NCBI RefSeq assembly: GCF_000308875.1
Contig: NZ_BAGL01000083.1
Location: forward strand, 32,637-96,636
From: Nocardia transvalensis NBRC 15921
GTDB taxonomy: Bacteria; Actinomycetota; Actinomycetes; Mycobacteriales; Mycobacteriaceae
Reading direction: 5' to 3'
Length of the DNA stretch: 64,000 bases
Below, one piece after another: positions 16,828 through 25,379 of the stretch. The position numbers and the translations under genes are program-made. The notes below the pieces were generated by a model. That model was not told the DNA's origin, did not search any database, and worked only from the letters and a program-made list of their open reading frames with translations. Numbering within the stretch: position 1 is the stretch's first letter; the number at the start of each line of letters is the position of its first letter.

Positions 16828-17220
16828 TCACCAGCCGTCGGACTCGAACCAGTCGCGGGCCGCGCGGCGGAACAGCAGCACGATCACGATGACCGAACTC
16901 GCGGGCCCCAGCCAGCCTGGTGGATGGCCTGCGGCGATGGACGGGATGGTCCACAGCATGTTCAGACCGGCGAGCAGGATCGACCCGATCCGGATACCCG
17001 CGCCGACCGCGCCGAAGCCCAGGGCGGTCAGTCCCAGCAACCAGCTCGGCACGAACGACAGCGACGTGATCAGGGCCGATCGCCCGCCGAACAGCCACCC
17101 CGCCGCGCCCGTGCACACCAGGCCGACCAGGGCCATGCTCAGCGCGACCACCTGCGCCGCACGCACCGACGCGGGCATCTTGCACGCCGCACTCGCCGGA
17201 TCGGGCCCGGCCTCGGACAT
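16828..17220 (-). CDS. Four-helix membrane protein of unknown function
   Basis: 130-residue protein with three to four hydrophobic helices after a short polar N-terminus, ending in a charged RDWFESDGW tail. ATG 17220 is preceded by GGGAGG about five bases upstream. It looks paralogous to the gene at 30667-31095: both start the first helix with QV.AL or QVLAL, share a similar helix layout and end with a DWF motif. No function is known. Confidence 0.6.
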   Translation of the reverse strand: MSEAGPDPASAACKMPASVRAAQVVALSMALVGLVCTGAAGWLFGGRSALITSLSFVPSWLLGLTALGFGAVGAGIRIGSILLAGLNMLWTIPSIAAGHPPGWLGPASSVIVIVLLFRRAARDWFESDGW

Positions 17221-17328
17221 CGGTCCTCCCATCTCGCATCCGGGCTGGTGGGGACGGAAAAACTGTACCGCGCGGTTCGTACGGATCCGGGGCAACGCGC
17301 GCGGGCCCCCTACACCCAGCGGGAGAGA

Positions 17329-17351
17329 TTCCGGCCAAGAGCGTGCCGGAA
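17329..17351 (-). repeat. Dispersed palindromic element, copy 6
   Basis: Arms TTCCGGC and GCCGGAA; on this strand the loop reads ACGCTCTTG. It lies 21 bases after the stop of the aldolase gene (17373), at the end of the five-gene sugar operon. A run of A after the right arm on the + strand means T-rich sequence precedes, not follows, the hairpin in the operon transcript. Confidence 0.7.
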
Positions 17352-17372
17352 AAAAGGATCTCTAGGGGGCCG

Positions 17373-18197
17373 CTATGCCAGAAGCCGCAGCAGCCGCCTC
17401 ACCTCATCCCGCACGGCGGATCGTCCCCGGCCCAGATATTTCCGCGGGTCCGACAGCCCCGGGTCGGCGGCCAGTGCCTCCCGGACCGACTGTGCCATCA
17501 GGATATTCAGCCGGGTCGCGATATTGACCTTGGCCATGCCGTGGCGCACGGCGGACCGCAGGCCCTCGTCCGGGACGCCGGAGGAGCCGTGCAGGACCAG
17601 CGGGACCGGGACCTTGGCCGCGAGGCGGGCGATGAGGTCGTCGTCGAGGCGGGCGTCGCGGGTGTGCATGGCGTGCGAGGAGCCGACCGCGACGGCGAGG
17701 GCGTCCACGCCGGTGGCGGCGACGAAGGCGACGGCCTCGTCGGGGTCGGTGCGGACGCCGGGAGCGTGCGCGCCGTCCTTGCCGCCGACCTCACCCAGCT
17801 CGGCCTCGACGAACACCCCGCGCTCGTGACACCACCGCGCGATCGCGGCCGTACTGGCGACGTTCTCTTCGTAGGGCAGCGCGGAGCCGTCGTACATCAC
17901 CGAGGAGATACCGAGACCCACTGCCTCCCTGATCAATTCGTGCGAGGTGGCGTGGTCGAGATGCACGGTGAGGGCGGCGGGAGCGGCGGCGGCGATCGCC
18001 GTACAGGCGCGGGCGAGGGGCGCCAGCGCGCCGTGGTAGCGCACCGTATTCTCCGAGATCTGCAGGACGGCCGGGCGTTTCGCGTCGTCGGCCGCCGCGG
18101 CGATCGCCTCCGCGTGCTCCAGAGCGATCACGTTGAACGCGGCCAGTGCGCCGGGCCGCGCGGCGGTGAAGAGGTCGAGCGGGGATGTCAGCGTCAC
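17373..18197 (-). CDS. Class II aldolase, tagatose/fructose-1,6-bisphosphate type
   Basis: Zinc aldolase of 274 residues, close to GatY/KbaY, cleaving tagatose-1,6-bisphosphate (or fructose-1,6-bisphosphate) to DHAP and glyceraldehyde-3-phosphate. Visible sites are HLDH at 79-82, GEVGG at 135-139, GSSH at 172-175 and HGSSG at 203-207, supplying zinc and phosphate ligands. It is the last gene of the operon, overlapping the PfkB-family kinase gene by 4 nt. The kinase and SIS neighbours favour tagatose-bisphosphate as substrate; the motifs alone do not decide it. Confidence 0.85.
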   Translation of the reverse strand: MTLTSPLDLFTAARPGALAAFNVIALEHAEAIAAAADDAKRPAVLQISENTVRYHGALAPLARACTAIAAAAPAALTVHLDHATSHELIREAVGLGISSVMYDGSALPYEENVASTAAIARWCHERGVFVEAELGEVGGKDGAHAPGVRTDPDEAVAFVAATGVDALAVAVGSSHAMHTRDARLDDDLIARLAAKVPVPLVLHGSSGVPDEGLRSAVRHGMAKVNIATRLNILMAQSVREALAADPGLSDPRKYLGRGRSAVRDEVRRLLRLLA

Positions 18198-19144
18198 GAA
18201 GTGGTCTCCTGGATGGTGCCGCGTAGCTCGGTGACGACGACATCCGGCGCCAGCCGATCCCGCAGCGCACGGTCGATCTCCCCCGCCACCGGAATGACCA
18301 CGGCGGCCGCGGAGGTCGCCACGGTGTCGGCGAGCAGCGCCGGCCAGTCCGGCTCCGCACCGTTCGCGAGCCCGGAGATCACGGCGGCGGTCGCGGCATC
18401 GCCTGCGCCCGTGGGGTTTCCGGCCATCGGCTCGGGCAGCCGCGCGGACCAGGCGCCCGCACTCGTCACCGCGATGATGCCCTCCGGCCCGCGGGTCGCG
18501 ACCACCGCGCGGACACCGCGCTCCAGCAGCGGGCGCACCGACCGCACCACCTCGTCGGGCGTACCGGCCGGGACGCCGGTGAGCCGCTCCAGCTCGTCGC
18601 GATTAGGCATCAGCACCACTCCCGGCACCTCGGAGGCCAGCCGCAGCGCCCGGCCGTCGACATCGCAGACGGTCGGGACGCCGACCGCCAGCGCGGTCCG
18701 GGCCAGCCGCGCCGGCACCGAGTCGCCGACGCCACCGGGCAGCGACCCCGCGACCACCATGCCGCCGGTATCGGGCAGCAGGCCGGTCACCCGCACCAGC
18801 AGCTGCTCCACGGCGTAGGGGTCGCCCACCCGCGCGCCCGGCTCCCACAGCGCGGTCGCGGTGCCGTCGCCGGATTCGCTGATCACCACCGTCCGGCGCA
18901 CCCACGGCAGCGCGTGCACGAAGTCCACCGGCAGCTCCAGCTCGGCGGCCGCCGCGAAGACGTGGTCCGCGAACCCCGTTGCGCGAGAGTATTTCCCGAG
19001 CTGATTGAGCACCCGGGTCACATTGATGCCCTTGCCGCCGATGCGCTGCTCGACCGACAGCACCCGATGCTCCCGGCCACGCTCGAACTGCTCCACGCGG
19101 TAGGTCATGTCGTAGGCGGGATTCAGGGTCACGGTGAGGATCAC
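18194..19144 (-). CDS. PfkB-family sugar kinase, 1-phosphofructokinase/tagatose-6-phosphate kinase type
   Basis: Ribokinase-fold kinase of 316 residues. The N-terminal TLNPAYD and GGKGINV (near residue 36) are the LacC/FruK-type signature; NPTGAGDA near residue 255 holds the catalytic Asp and anion hole. In this operon it most likely converts tagatose-6-phosphate to the 1,6-bisphosphate for the downstream aldolase. GTG 19144 was chosen because it overlaps the deacetylase stop (GTGA) and aligns with the conserved N-terminus. Confidence 0.83.
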   Translation of the reverse strand: MILTVTLNPAYDMTYRVEQFERGREHRVLSVEQRIGGKGINVTRVLNQLGKYSRATGFADHVFAAAAELELPVDFVHALPWVRRTVVISESGDGTATALWEPGARVGDPYAVEQLLVRVTGLLPDTGGMVVAGSLPGGVGDSVPARLARTALAVGVPTVCDVDGRALRLASEVPGVVLMPNRDELERLTGVPAGTPDEVVRSVRPLLERGVRAVVATRGPEGIIAVTSAGAWSARLPEPMAGNPTGAGDAATAAVISGLANGAEPDWPALLADTVATSAAAVVIPVAGEIDRALRDRLAPDVVVTELRGTIQETTS

Positions 19145-20301
19145 GTCAACCACTGTCCATGCCGCAGCACACGGCGCAACCCCAGAGTCGCGTCGATCAC
19201 TATCGCGTCGGCGATCAGGCCGGATCGCAGATCGCCGACATCGTCCAAGCCGAGCGCGGCGGCCGGGGTCGCGGTGGCCGCGCGGACCGCCTCCGCCAGC
19301 GGCACCCCGCACTCGCGCACCGCCCAGCGCAGGCAGTGCAGCAGGGTCGCGGTGCCGCCCGCGATCGATCCACTCGCCACGCGGGCCACCCCGCCCGTGA
19401 CCCGCACCTCCTGCGGGCCCAGCCGGTAGTCGCCGTCCGGCAGCCCGGCGGCCTGCATGGCATCGGTGATCAACGCCACCTTGCCCGGCGCGGTGGCGAA
19501 GACGAGCGCGCCGAAGCCGGGATCCACATGCACCCCGTCACCGATCAACTCGACCGTCACCTGCCGTTCCGAGGCCGCGACCAGGCCGGCCGCGACGGGT
19601 CCCGGCGCCCGGTGATGCAGGGGCGGCATGCCGTTGGCCAGGTGCGTCACGATCGCACCGAACCCGTTGGGCCTCAGTGCGTTCCGGAAGTCCGCAAAAC
19701 CGGTGTCGCTGTGTCCCAACGCCACCACGACACCGTGGTCGGCCAGCGTCCTCGCCGCGGCGTCGAATCCCGGGCGCTCGGGAGCCAGCGTCATCATCCG
19801 CATATACCCGCCACCCGCAGTCAGCAGCCGGTCGATCAACACGGGATCGGGATCGATCAGATATCTCGGATCCTGTGCGCCACATCGTGCTTCGGACAGG
19901 AACGGCCCCTCGATATGAATCCCCGCAATGGCCCCGTCCTCGGCCGACTCCCGTAGCGCGGCCGTCTGCGCGACCATGTCGTCGGGAGGCCCTGTCACGA
20001 CACTCGCCACGACACTCGTAGACCCCTGACGCTGATGAAACTCCGCGGCCGCCCGAGCCTCTCCTACATCAGTGGTATCGAATCGATGCCCGAACCCGCC
20101 GTGATTGTGAATATCCACAAGGCCCGGCGCGATAGTGCCCAGAAACTCCGGAATCTCCGAATCAGGGTGCGCCGCAGTCCACTCCGCGAGCGAACGCACA
20201 GCATCGATCCGCTCCCCCACCACCGACACCACCCCGTCCTCGAGGTCCACCGATGCCGATACGATCCGACCCCGAAGCTCGATCGCCCGGAGCTGTGTCA
20301 T
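19141..20301 (-). CDS. N-acetylhexosamine-6-phosphate deacetylase (NagA/AgaA type)
   Basis: Amidohydrolase of 386 residues removing acetate from N-acetylglucosamine- or N-acetylgalactosamine-6-phosphate. Metal and catalytic motifs are HNHG at 65-68, HIEGPF with E131, GHSD near 205, THLANGM, GDGVHV and the catalytic Asp in ITDAMQAAG. It is coupled to the ROK kinase upstream and the PfkB kinase downstream by 4-nt overlaps. The gene neighbourhood, with tagatose-type genes rather than a GlmS-like NagB, favours the galactosamine substrate. Confidence 0.88.
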   Translation of the reverse strand: MTQLRAIELRGRIVSASVDLEDGVVSVVGERIDAVRSLAEWTAAHPDSEIPEFLGTIAPGLVDIHNHGGFGHRFDTTDVGEARAAAEFHQRQGSTSVVASVVTGPPDDMVAQTAALRESAEDGAIAGIHIEGPFLSEARCGAQDPRYLIDPDPVLIDRLLTAGGGYMRMMTLAPERPGFDAAARTLADHGVVVALGHSDTGFADFRNALRPNGFGAIVTHLANGMPPLHHRAPGPVAAGLVAASERQVTVELIGDGVHVDPGFGALVFATAPGKVALITDAMQAAGLPDGDYRLGPQEVRVTGGVARVASGSIAGGTATLLHCLRWAVRECGVPLAEAVRAATATPAAALGLDDVGDLRSGLIADAIVIDATLGLRRVLRHGQWLT

Positions 20302-21224
20302 GAGAGTTCCCCCGCGCGCGCGAACCTGGCGGCACCCACGAGCCCGGCGCGGGCACCGAATTCACCCAGGACCACCTGCGGAGCCGGGACCAGACGTAGC
20401 AGTTCGGTCAGCCGGTTCTGAAGGGCATCGGCGAGCCGTGCCCCCGCACCCGCGAGCCCGCCACCCAGGACGATCAACTCCGGGCAGGTGGCATGGAGAA
20501 CGGCGATCAACCCCTCGGCGAGGGCATCCACGGCATCATCGACTACCGCCCGGGCATCCGGGTCGATGTCCAGAACCGCGAAAACCGCTTCCGCCCCGGC
20601 TATCTCGCGGCCGGTGCGTCGGCGGTAGGCGCGGGCGATGGCGGCGCCCGAGGCGACGGTTTCCACGCATCCGATATTGCCGCACGGACACGGCAGACCG
20701 TCGCGGTGACGCACCGGGATGTGGCCGTATTCACCGGCCTGCCCGGCCCCACCACGCACCAAGCGACCGCCCACCGACAGCGTTCCGCTGATACCGGTCC
20801 CCAGGATCAGCACGCAGACGTCATCGTGGCCGCGGCCCGCGCCGTACCGCCACTCGGCCCAGCCGGCCACCGCGACATCGTGCTCGATCAGCACCGGCAT
20901 GGCCCACCGGTCGCGAAATCGGTTTCCCACCTTCACATCCCGCCAGCCCACGTTACTGCTGAACACGGCCAGCTCCCGGACGGGATCGACGATTCCGGGC
21001 AGTACCACCGCCGCCCTCGTCACCTCGGCCCGCCGCCGCGCGGGCAGATCGGCGAGCAGCCCGGCGCCCAGTTCGGCCATCGCGTCGAACGCGGCCTCCC
21101 CGTGCGGGGTCGCGACGCTGCCCGAGCACAGCGCGTCCCCGGCGGCATCGGTGATCTCGCCCTTGATCGTGGTCCCGCCGACATCGATGGCGAGCACCAG
21201 ATCCGCGGGCCGGACGGCGGTCAC
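20298..21224 (-). CDS. ROK-family sugar kinase
   Basis: Kinase of 308 residues with the N-terminal phosphate loop DVGGTTIKG, the GTGISG segment and the ROK zinc motif CPCGNIGCVE near residue 177. It probably phosphorylates the N-acetylated amino sugar imported by the ABC transporter, replacing PTS phosphorylation used by enteric bacteria. The start is GTG 21224, four bases after the SIS gene stop; the ribosome site is weak, suggesting coupling. Confidence 0.86.
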   Translation of the reverse strand: MTAVRPADLVLAIDVGGTTIKGEITDAAGDALCSGSVATPHGEAAFDAMAELGAGLLADLPARRRAEVTRAAVVLPGIVDPVRELAVFSSNVGWRDVKVGNRFRDRWAMPVLIEHDVAVAGWAEWRYGAGRGHDDVCVLILGTGISGTLSVGGRLVRGGAGQAGEYGHIPVRHRDGLPCPCGNIGCVETVASGAAIARAYRRRTGREIAGAEAVFAVLDIDPDARAVVDDAVDALAEGLIAVLHATCPELIVLGGGLAGAGARLADALQNRLTELLRLVPAPQVVLGEFGARAGLVGAARFARAGELS

Positions 21225-21228
21225 GGCG

Positions 21229-22170
21229 TCACTCGAGGATCACCGAGCGATTCAGGCCGCGCGGGCGATCGGGATCCAGGCCCAGATCCGCCGCCCGCAG
21301 CGAGCACAGCCGATGCACCCGCACCAGGTCGGCCATCGGATCGATATCGCGATGCTCGAAATGCGCTCCGGTAGCGGCGATCTCGTCGGCGAAACCCGGC
21401 AGCAGCGGCCCGAACGCCCACACCGCACGCCCCGGCGCGGCAATGCTGATCGGCCCGTGCCGGTACTCGGTGGCCGGATAGCCCTCCGTCCACGCCTGGC
21501 AGGATTCGCGCAGCTTGAGCCCCGCCTCGTCGGCCAGGGCGGCGGCGAATCCCATACCCACGAAGCTGATCTGCTCCGCCCGCCGCACCGCCGCGAGCGA
21601 TTCCTCGAGATCCTCGGCGAGCACCGCGCGCGCCTGCGCGATCACCGGGCTCAGATCCTCGCCGAGATGCGCGCGCAGGATCGCCAGGGACGTCGTCGCG
21701 AAACGGGTCTGCACCACCGATCGCTCGTCGACCTCCTCGATCAGGATCGCGTCCCCGAGATCGAGCACCGGGGTGCCCGGACTGGAACAGATCACCGTAC
21801 GCGGCACGCCGTCCGGAATGGCGCGCATCGCGTCGACCACCTCGGTGGTGGTGCCCGAGCGGCAGATGACCAGATAGCGGTCGTAGTCGCGGGACGCGCG
21901 GACCTGGCTCGCTGGCCAGGCATCGGTCAGTCCCTGCCCGGCCGATTCGCGCAACCACGAGAACGCCCGGGACATGAAAAGCGAGGTGCCACAACCGATG
22001 ACGGCCACCCGCTCGCCGGCCGCAGGCAGCAGCGCGGCATGGTCGGCGGCGATCGACGCGGCGCGCGTCCAGTCGTCGGGCTGCGTGGCCACCTCGGCGG
22101 CCAGATGGGTTTCGGAGATTCGATCGGCAGAGGTCGGCACTACACCAGAATCAACCCGGTGATCGTTCAT
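21229..22170 (-). CDS. SIS-domain sugar isomerase/deaminase (AgaS/GlmS-like)
   Basis: Two SIS domains in 313 residues: phosphosugar-binding loops GCGTSLF near residue 60 and CRSGTTTEV near 105 in the first, and EYRHGPIS in the second. AgaS-type proteins deaminate and isomerise galactosamine-6-phosphate to tagatose-6-phosphate; GlmS-type NagB replacements act on glucosamine-6-phosphate. ATG 22170 is the first good start before the divergent control region. It is first in the five-gene operon. Confidence 0.82.
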   Translation of the reverse strand: MNDHRVDSGVVPTSADRISETHLAAEVATQPDDWTRAASIAADHAALLPAAGERVAVIGCGTSLFMSRAFSWLRESAGQGLTDAWPASQVRASRDYDRYLVICRSGTTTEVVDAMRAIPDGVPRTVICSSPGTPVLDLGDAILIEEVDERSVVQTRFATTSLAILRAHLGEDLSPVIAQARAVLAEDLEESLAAVRRAEQISFVGMGFAAALADEAGLKLRESCQAWTEGYPATEYRHGPISIAAPGRAVWAFGPLLPGFADEIAATGAHFEHRDIDPMADLVRVHRLCSLRAADLGLDPDRPRGLNRSVILE

Positions 22171-22179
22171 GTCAACTTT

Positions 22180-22219
22180 ACATTCAAAACGGTCACATTC
22201 GATCACTGTTAGCGCTAAC
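22180..22219. promoter_or_regulatory. Divergent control region of the amino-sugar operons with palindrome and direct repeats
   Basis: GTTAGCGCTAAC at 22208-22219 is a perfect 12-bp palindrome. Two direct repeats ACATTC[A/G]A begin at 22180 and 22195, 15 bp apart. Both lie between the divergent starts at 22170 and 22295. DeoR-family repressors commonly use spaced direct repeats, so these may be sites for the DeoR protein of 25376-26164. The palindrome is more like a LacI-family operator and may serve a second, unlinked regulator. Confidence 0.5.
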
Positions 22220-22294
22220 CTCAGTCCAATCGAATCGTTCGCTCCATCATCCGCGGTTCGTATCGCCGGGTGTGCACATTGAAAGGTTCTACTC

Positions 22295-23539
22295 GTGAAA
22301 CGTTCGCTCCGCGGCGCGTTCTCGTCGATAGCGCTGCTCACCGGCCTGACCCTGGCGGTCTCGTCCTGCGGGTTCGGTGGCAGCAATTCGGACGACTCGG
22401 ACCCGAACACCCTGTCCTTCCTGGCCCCGAGCTACAGCGACGGCACCAAGTCGGAGTGGGATCAGATCGTCGCCGACTTCCAGAAGTCGAATCCGGATAT
22501 CAAGGTCAACGTCCAGATCGAGTCGTGGGATTCGATCAACGACGTGGTCCGCACCAAGCTCCAGTCCAAGTCGACCACCCCCGACCTGCTCAATATCGAC
22601 GCCTACTCCACCTTCGCCGCCGACGGCCAGCTCTACCCGGCCGCCGATGTCGTCTCCCCGGAGGTACTGAGCGATATCCAGCCCGGCTTCGCCAAGAACG
22701 CCTCGATGGACGGAACGCAGTGGGCGCTCCCGCTGTTCGCCTCCACCCGCACGCTGTTCTACAACAACGACCTGTTCGCCCAGGCCGGTATCGCCGCGCC
22801 GCCGAAGACCTGGTCCGAACTGACCGACGACGCCAAGAAGATTCAGGCGCTCGGCGGCGGAGTCTCCGGCTACGGCCTGCCGCTGGGCAGCGAGGAGGCC
22901 CAGGGCGAGACCTCGATCTGGACCTTCGGCGCGGGCGGTAACTGGTCCGAGGGCGACAAGGTCACCGTCGACACCCCGGCCAATGTCGAGGGCGTGCGCG
23001 CGATGAAGGCCCTCGCCGATTCCGGTGTCACACAGCCGAATCCGGGCGCGACCGACCGCAAGGACGTGATCAACGCGTTCATCCAGGGCAAGGTCGGCAT
23101 GATCGAGGGCCTGCCGCCGGTGATCGGCATGATCGCGCAGAAGAACCCGAACCTGAAGTACACCACCGCGCCCTCGCCGACCAAGACCGGCGACGCGGTG
23201 ACCCTCGGCGTCGCCGACCACCTGATGGCGTTCAAGAAGGACGGCAAGAAGACCGAGGCGATCAGGAAGTTCCTCGACTACTTCTACTCGGCCCCGGTCT
23301 ACGCGAAGTTCGTGCAGGCCGAGCACTTCATCCCGATCACGGCGAGCGGCACCCAGGCCATGGCCGACGATCCGGTGGTCAAGGCCTTCTCCACCACGCT
23401 GCCCGTCGCGAAGTTCTACCCGAGCAACAACCCGAAGTGGGGCGCGGCGCAGGGCGCCATCCGGCAGCAGATGGGCACCGTCGCGCAGGGCGCGGACCCG
23501 GCCTCCGTGTTGCAGAAGATCCAGCAGGCGGCGAGTTGA
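22295..23539 (+). CDS. Sugar ABC transporter substrate-binding lipoprotein (CUT1 type)
   Basis: Extracellular solute-binding protein family 1, 414 residues. The N-terminus is a lipoprotein signal with lipobox VSSC and acylated Cys near residue 25. The mature sequence shows typical segments (WDQIVADFQKSNPDI, TRTLFYNNDLF, MIEGLPPVIG). GTG 22295 follows an AAAGG site about ten bases upstream. It is the first gene of a four-gene operon, and probably captures an N-acetylated amino sugar given the divergent catabolic operon. Confidence 0.87.
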   Translation: MKRSLRGAFSSIALLTGLTLAVSSCGFGGSNSDDSDPNTLSFLAPSYSDGTKSEWDQIVADFQKSNPDIKVNVQIESWDSINDVVRTKLQSKSTTPDLLNIDAYSTFAADGQLYPAADVVSPEVLSDIQPGFAKNASMDGTQWALPLFASTRTLFYNNDLFAQAGIAAPPKTWSELTDDAKKIQALGGGVSGYGLPLGSEEAQGETSIWTFGAGGNWSEGDKVTVDTPANVEGVRAMKALADSGVTQPNPGATDRKDVINAFIQGKVGMIEGLPPVIGMIAQKNPNLKYTTAPSPTKTGDAVTLGVADHLMAFKKDGKKTEAIRKFLDYFYSAPVYAKFVQAEHFIPITASGTQAMADDPVVKAFSTTLPVAKFYPSNNPKWGAAQGAIRQQMGTVAQGADPASVLQKIQQAAS

Positions 23540-24420
23540 AAGGCGTCGCCGCGACGCTCCGGGCGCTGCCGTGGATCGGCCCGGTGCTGGTCCTCATCGT
23601 CGGCGTGGTGGCCTTCCCGGCCGGATACATGCTGTGGACGTCGACCCGCGATCTGAGCGCCTACGGCCAGGATCGCGGGGCGGCGGGCCTGGACAACTTC
23701 CGCAAGCTGTTCGCCATCGACGAGCTGGGCAGCATCCTGCTGCACACGGTGGTCTGGGTGGTGGCGGTCGTGGTGATCACGCTGGTGCTGTCCGCGGGCC
23801 TGGCGCAGTTCCTGAACAAGGACTTCCCGGGCCGCACCCTGGTCCGGATGGCGATCCTGGTGCCGTGGGCGGCGTCGGTGGTGATGACCACGACGGTCTT
23901 CGCCTACATGCTCGATCCGGATGTGGGCATCGCCAACCGGTTCCTCGTCGATATCGGCGTCCTGGACCGGGGTTTCGGATTCACCAAGGAGGCGGGCCCG
24001 GCGTTCCTGGTGGCGATCGGGGTAGCGGTCTTCGTCTCGGTCCCGTTCACCACCTACACGATTCTCGCTGGGCTGCAAGCGATTCCGGCCGAACTCAACG
24101 AAGCGGGGCGGGTGGACGGCGCCGGCGCATGGCAACGATACCGCCACCTGACCCTGCCGCAGCTACGTCCGGCGATCGCCGTCGCCACGGTCATCAACAT
24201 CATCAACGTGTTCAACTCGCTGCCGATCCTCCAGGTCCTCACCGGCAGCATCGCCGGCTTCTCCGCCGACACCACAACCACGTTGACCTTCAAGCTGATC
24301 CGGCAGAACCAGCAGGTCGCCACGGCAGCCGCCATGAGCGTCCTGAACTTCGCCCTGATCGTGGTCATCATCGCGATCTACGTGAAATTGATCCGTCCCG
24401 CCGGGGAGGAAGCGCGATGA
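23536..24420 (+). CDS. Sugar ABC transporter permease (CUT1, MalF type)
   Basis: Permease of 294 residues with about six helices. The coupling loop is ELNEAGRVDGAGAWQRYRHL, the EAAxxDGA motif of CUT1 permeases. TTG 23536 overlaps the binding-protein stop (TTGA) and gives a natural N-terminus just before the first helix. It pairs with the permease at 24417-25379. No ATPase gene is present; a shared MsiK-like ATPase encoded elsewhere is the usual actinobacterial solution. Confidence 0.85.
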   Translation: MKGVAATLRALPWIGPVLVLIVGVVAFPAGYMLWTSTRDLSAYGQDRGAAGLDNFRKLFAIDELGSILLHTVVWVVAVVVITLVLSAGLAQFLNKDFPGRTLVRMAILVPWAASVVMTTTVFAYMLDPDVGIANRFLVDIGVLDRGFGFTKEAGPAFLVAIGVAVFVSVPFTTYTILAGLQAIPAELNEAGRVDGAGAWQRYRHLTLPQLRPAIAVATVINIINVFNSLPILQVLTGSIAGFSADTTTTLTFKLIRQNQQVATAAAMSVLNFALIVVIIAIYVKLIRPAGEEAR

Positions 24421-25379
24421 GCAGCGAGGTAGCCCAAGCATCCGGCGGCACCCCCGAAACCTCCAACACCTCAACCCCGCACGCCTTCACCTCCGGCGCC
24501 TCCCCCAACTCCGTTTTCCCGGCACGCTTTTGGCCGGGAACCACCCCCGCCAAAAAACCCCGCCGCCGCTGGGACCTCACCCTCGTCGGCATCGTCATCG
24601 CCGCGATCTTCCTGATCCCCTACCTCGTGATGGTCCTCGGATCCCTGAAGCCGCGCTCGGAAATCCTCCGCATCCCCCCGACCTACCTCCCCCACGACTG
24701 GACCCCGGGCAACTACTCCACCATGTGGAACACCCCGGAGACGCCGCTGCCGTTCAACATGGTCAGCACGGTGGTGATCTCGGTATTCGCCACCGTCGTG
24801 GTGCTGCTGGTGGCGATCCCCGCCGCGTATTACACTGCGCGACGGCGCTTTCCGGGCAAGGTCGCGTTCCTCGGCCTGGTGCTGGTCACCCAGATGCTGC
24901 AACCGACGATACTGGTGACCGGCCTGATCCGGGAGTTCTTCACGCTCGGCATCAACGACACCTGGCTGGCGATGATCCTGGTGAACGCGGCGTTCAACCT
25001 GTCGTTCGCGGTGTGGATCCTGCACAGCTTCTTCGCCTCGGTCCCGGTGGAGATCGAGGAGGCCGCCCAGCTGGACGGCCTGAGCCGGTTGCAGACCCTC
25101 ACCAGGGTGAGCCTGCCGCTGGTGTGGCCGGGCATCGTCACCGCGACGATCTTCGCGTTCGTCTCCTGCTGGAACGAGTTCGCCGCGAGCCTGGTGATCC
25201 TCACCACGCCGGAGAATCAGCCGCTCTCGGTGGCCTTGACGAAGTTCATCGGGCAATACGACACGGCTTGGCAATATGTCTTCGCTATCTCTACCGTCGG
25301 CATCGTGCCCGTTGTCATCCTGTTCGCGCTCATCGAGAAGCGCCTGGTCGCCGGCCTCACCGCCGGTAGCGTGAAATGA
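24417..25379 (+). CDS. Sugar ABC transporter permease (CUT1, MalG type) with repeat-derived N-terminal insertion
   Basis: Permease of 320 residues with six helices from about residue 54 onward and coupling loop EIEEAAQLDGLSRLQTLTRV. The first 50 residues are unusual for the family: a Ser/Thr/Pro-rich tail that contains FPARFWPG, encoded exactly by a copy of the dispersed palindromic element (24516-24540), then a basic KKPRRRW before the first helix. The ATG overlaps the previous stop (ATGA). A shorter version starting nearer the helix is possible, but no other good start is visible before it, and the reading frame is intact across the element. Confidence 0.85.
   Translation: MSSEVAQASGGTPETSNTSTPHAFTSGASPNSVFPARFWPGTTPAKKPRRRWDLTLVGIVIAAIFLIPYLVMVLGSLKPRSEILRIPPTYLPHDWTPGNYSTMWNTPETPLPFNMVSTVVISVFATVVVLLVAIPAAYYTARRRFPGKVAFLGLVLVTQMLQPTILVTGLIREFFTLGINDTWLAMILVNAAFNLSFAVWILHSFFASVPVEIEEAAQLDGLSRLQTLTRVSLPLVWPGIVTATIFAFVSCWNEFAASLVILTTPENQPLSVALTKFIGQYDTAWQYVFAISTVGIVPVVILFALIEKRLVAGLTAGSVK
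24516..24540 (+). repeat. Dispersed palindromic element, copy 7, inside a coding sequence
   Basis: Arms TTCCCGGC and GCCGGGAA around loop ACGCTTTTG, identical in core to copies 1 and 3. It lies in frame in codons 34-42 of the second sugar permease and encodes FPARFWPG. All other copies in the window are intergenic. Confidence 0.75.
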
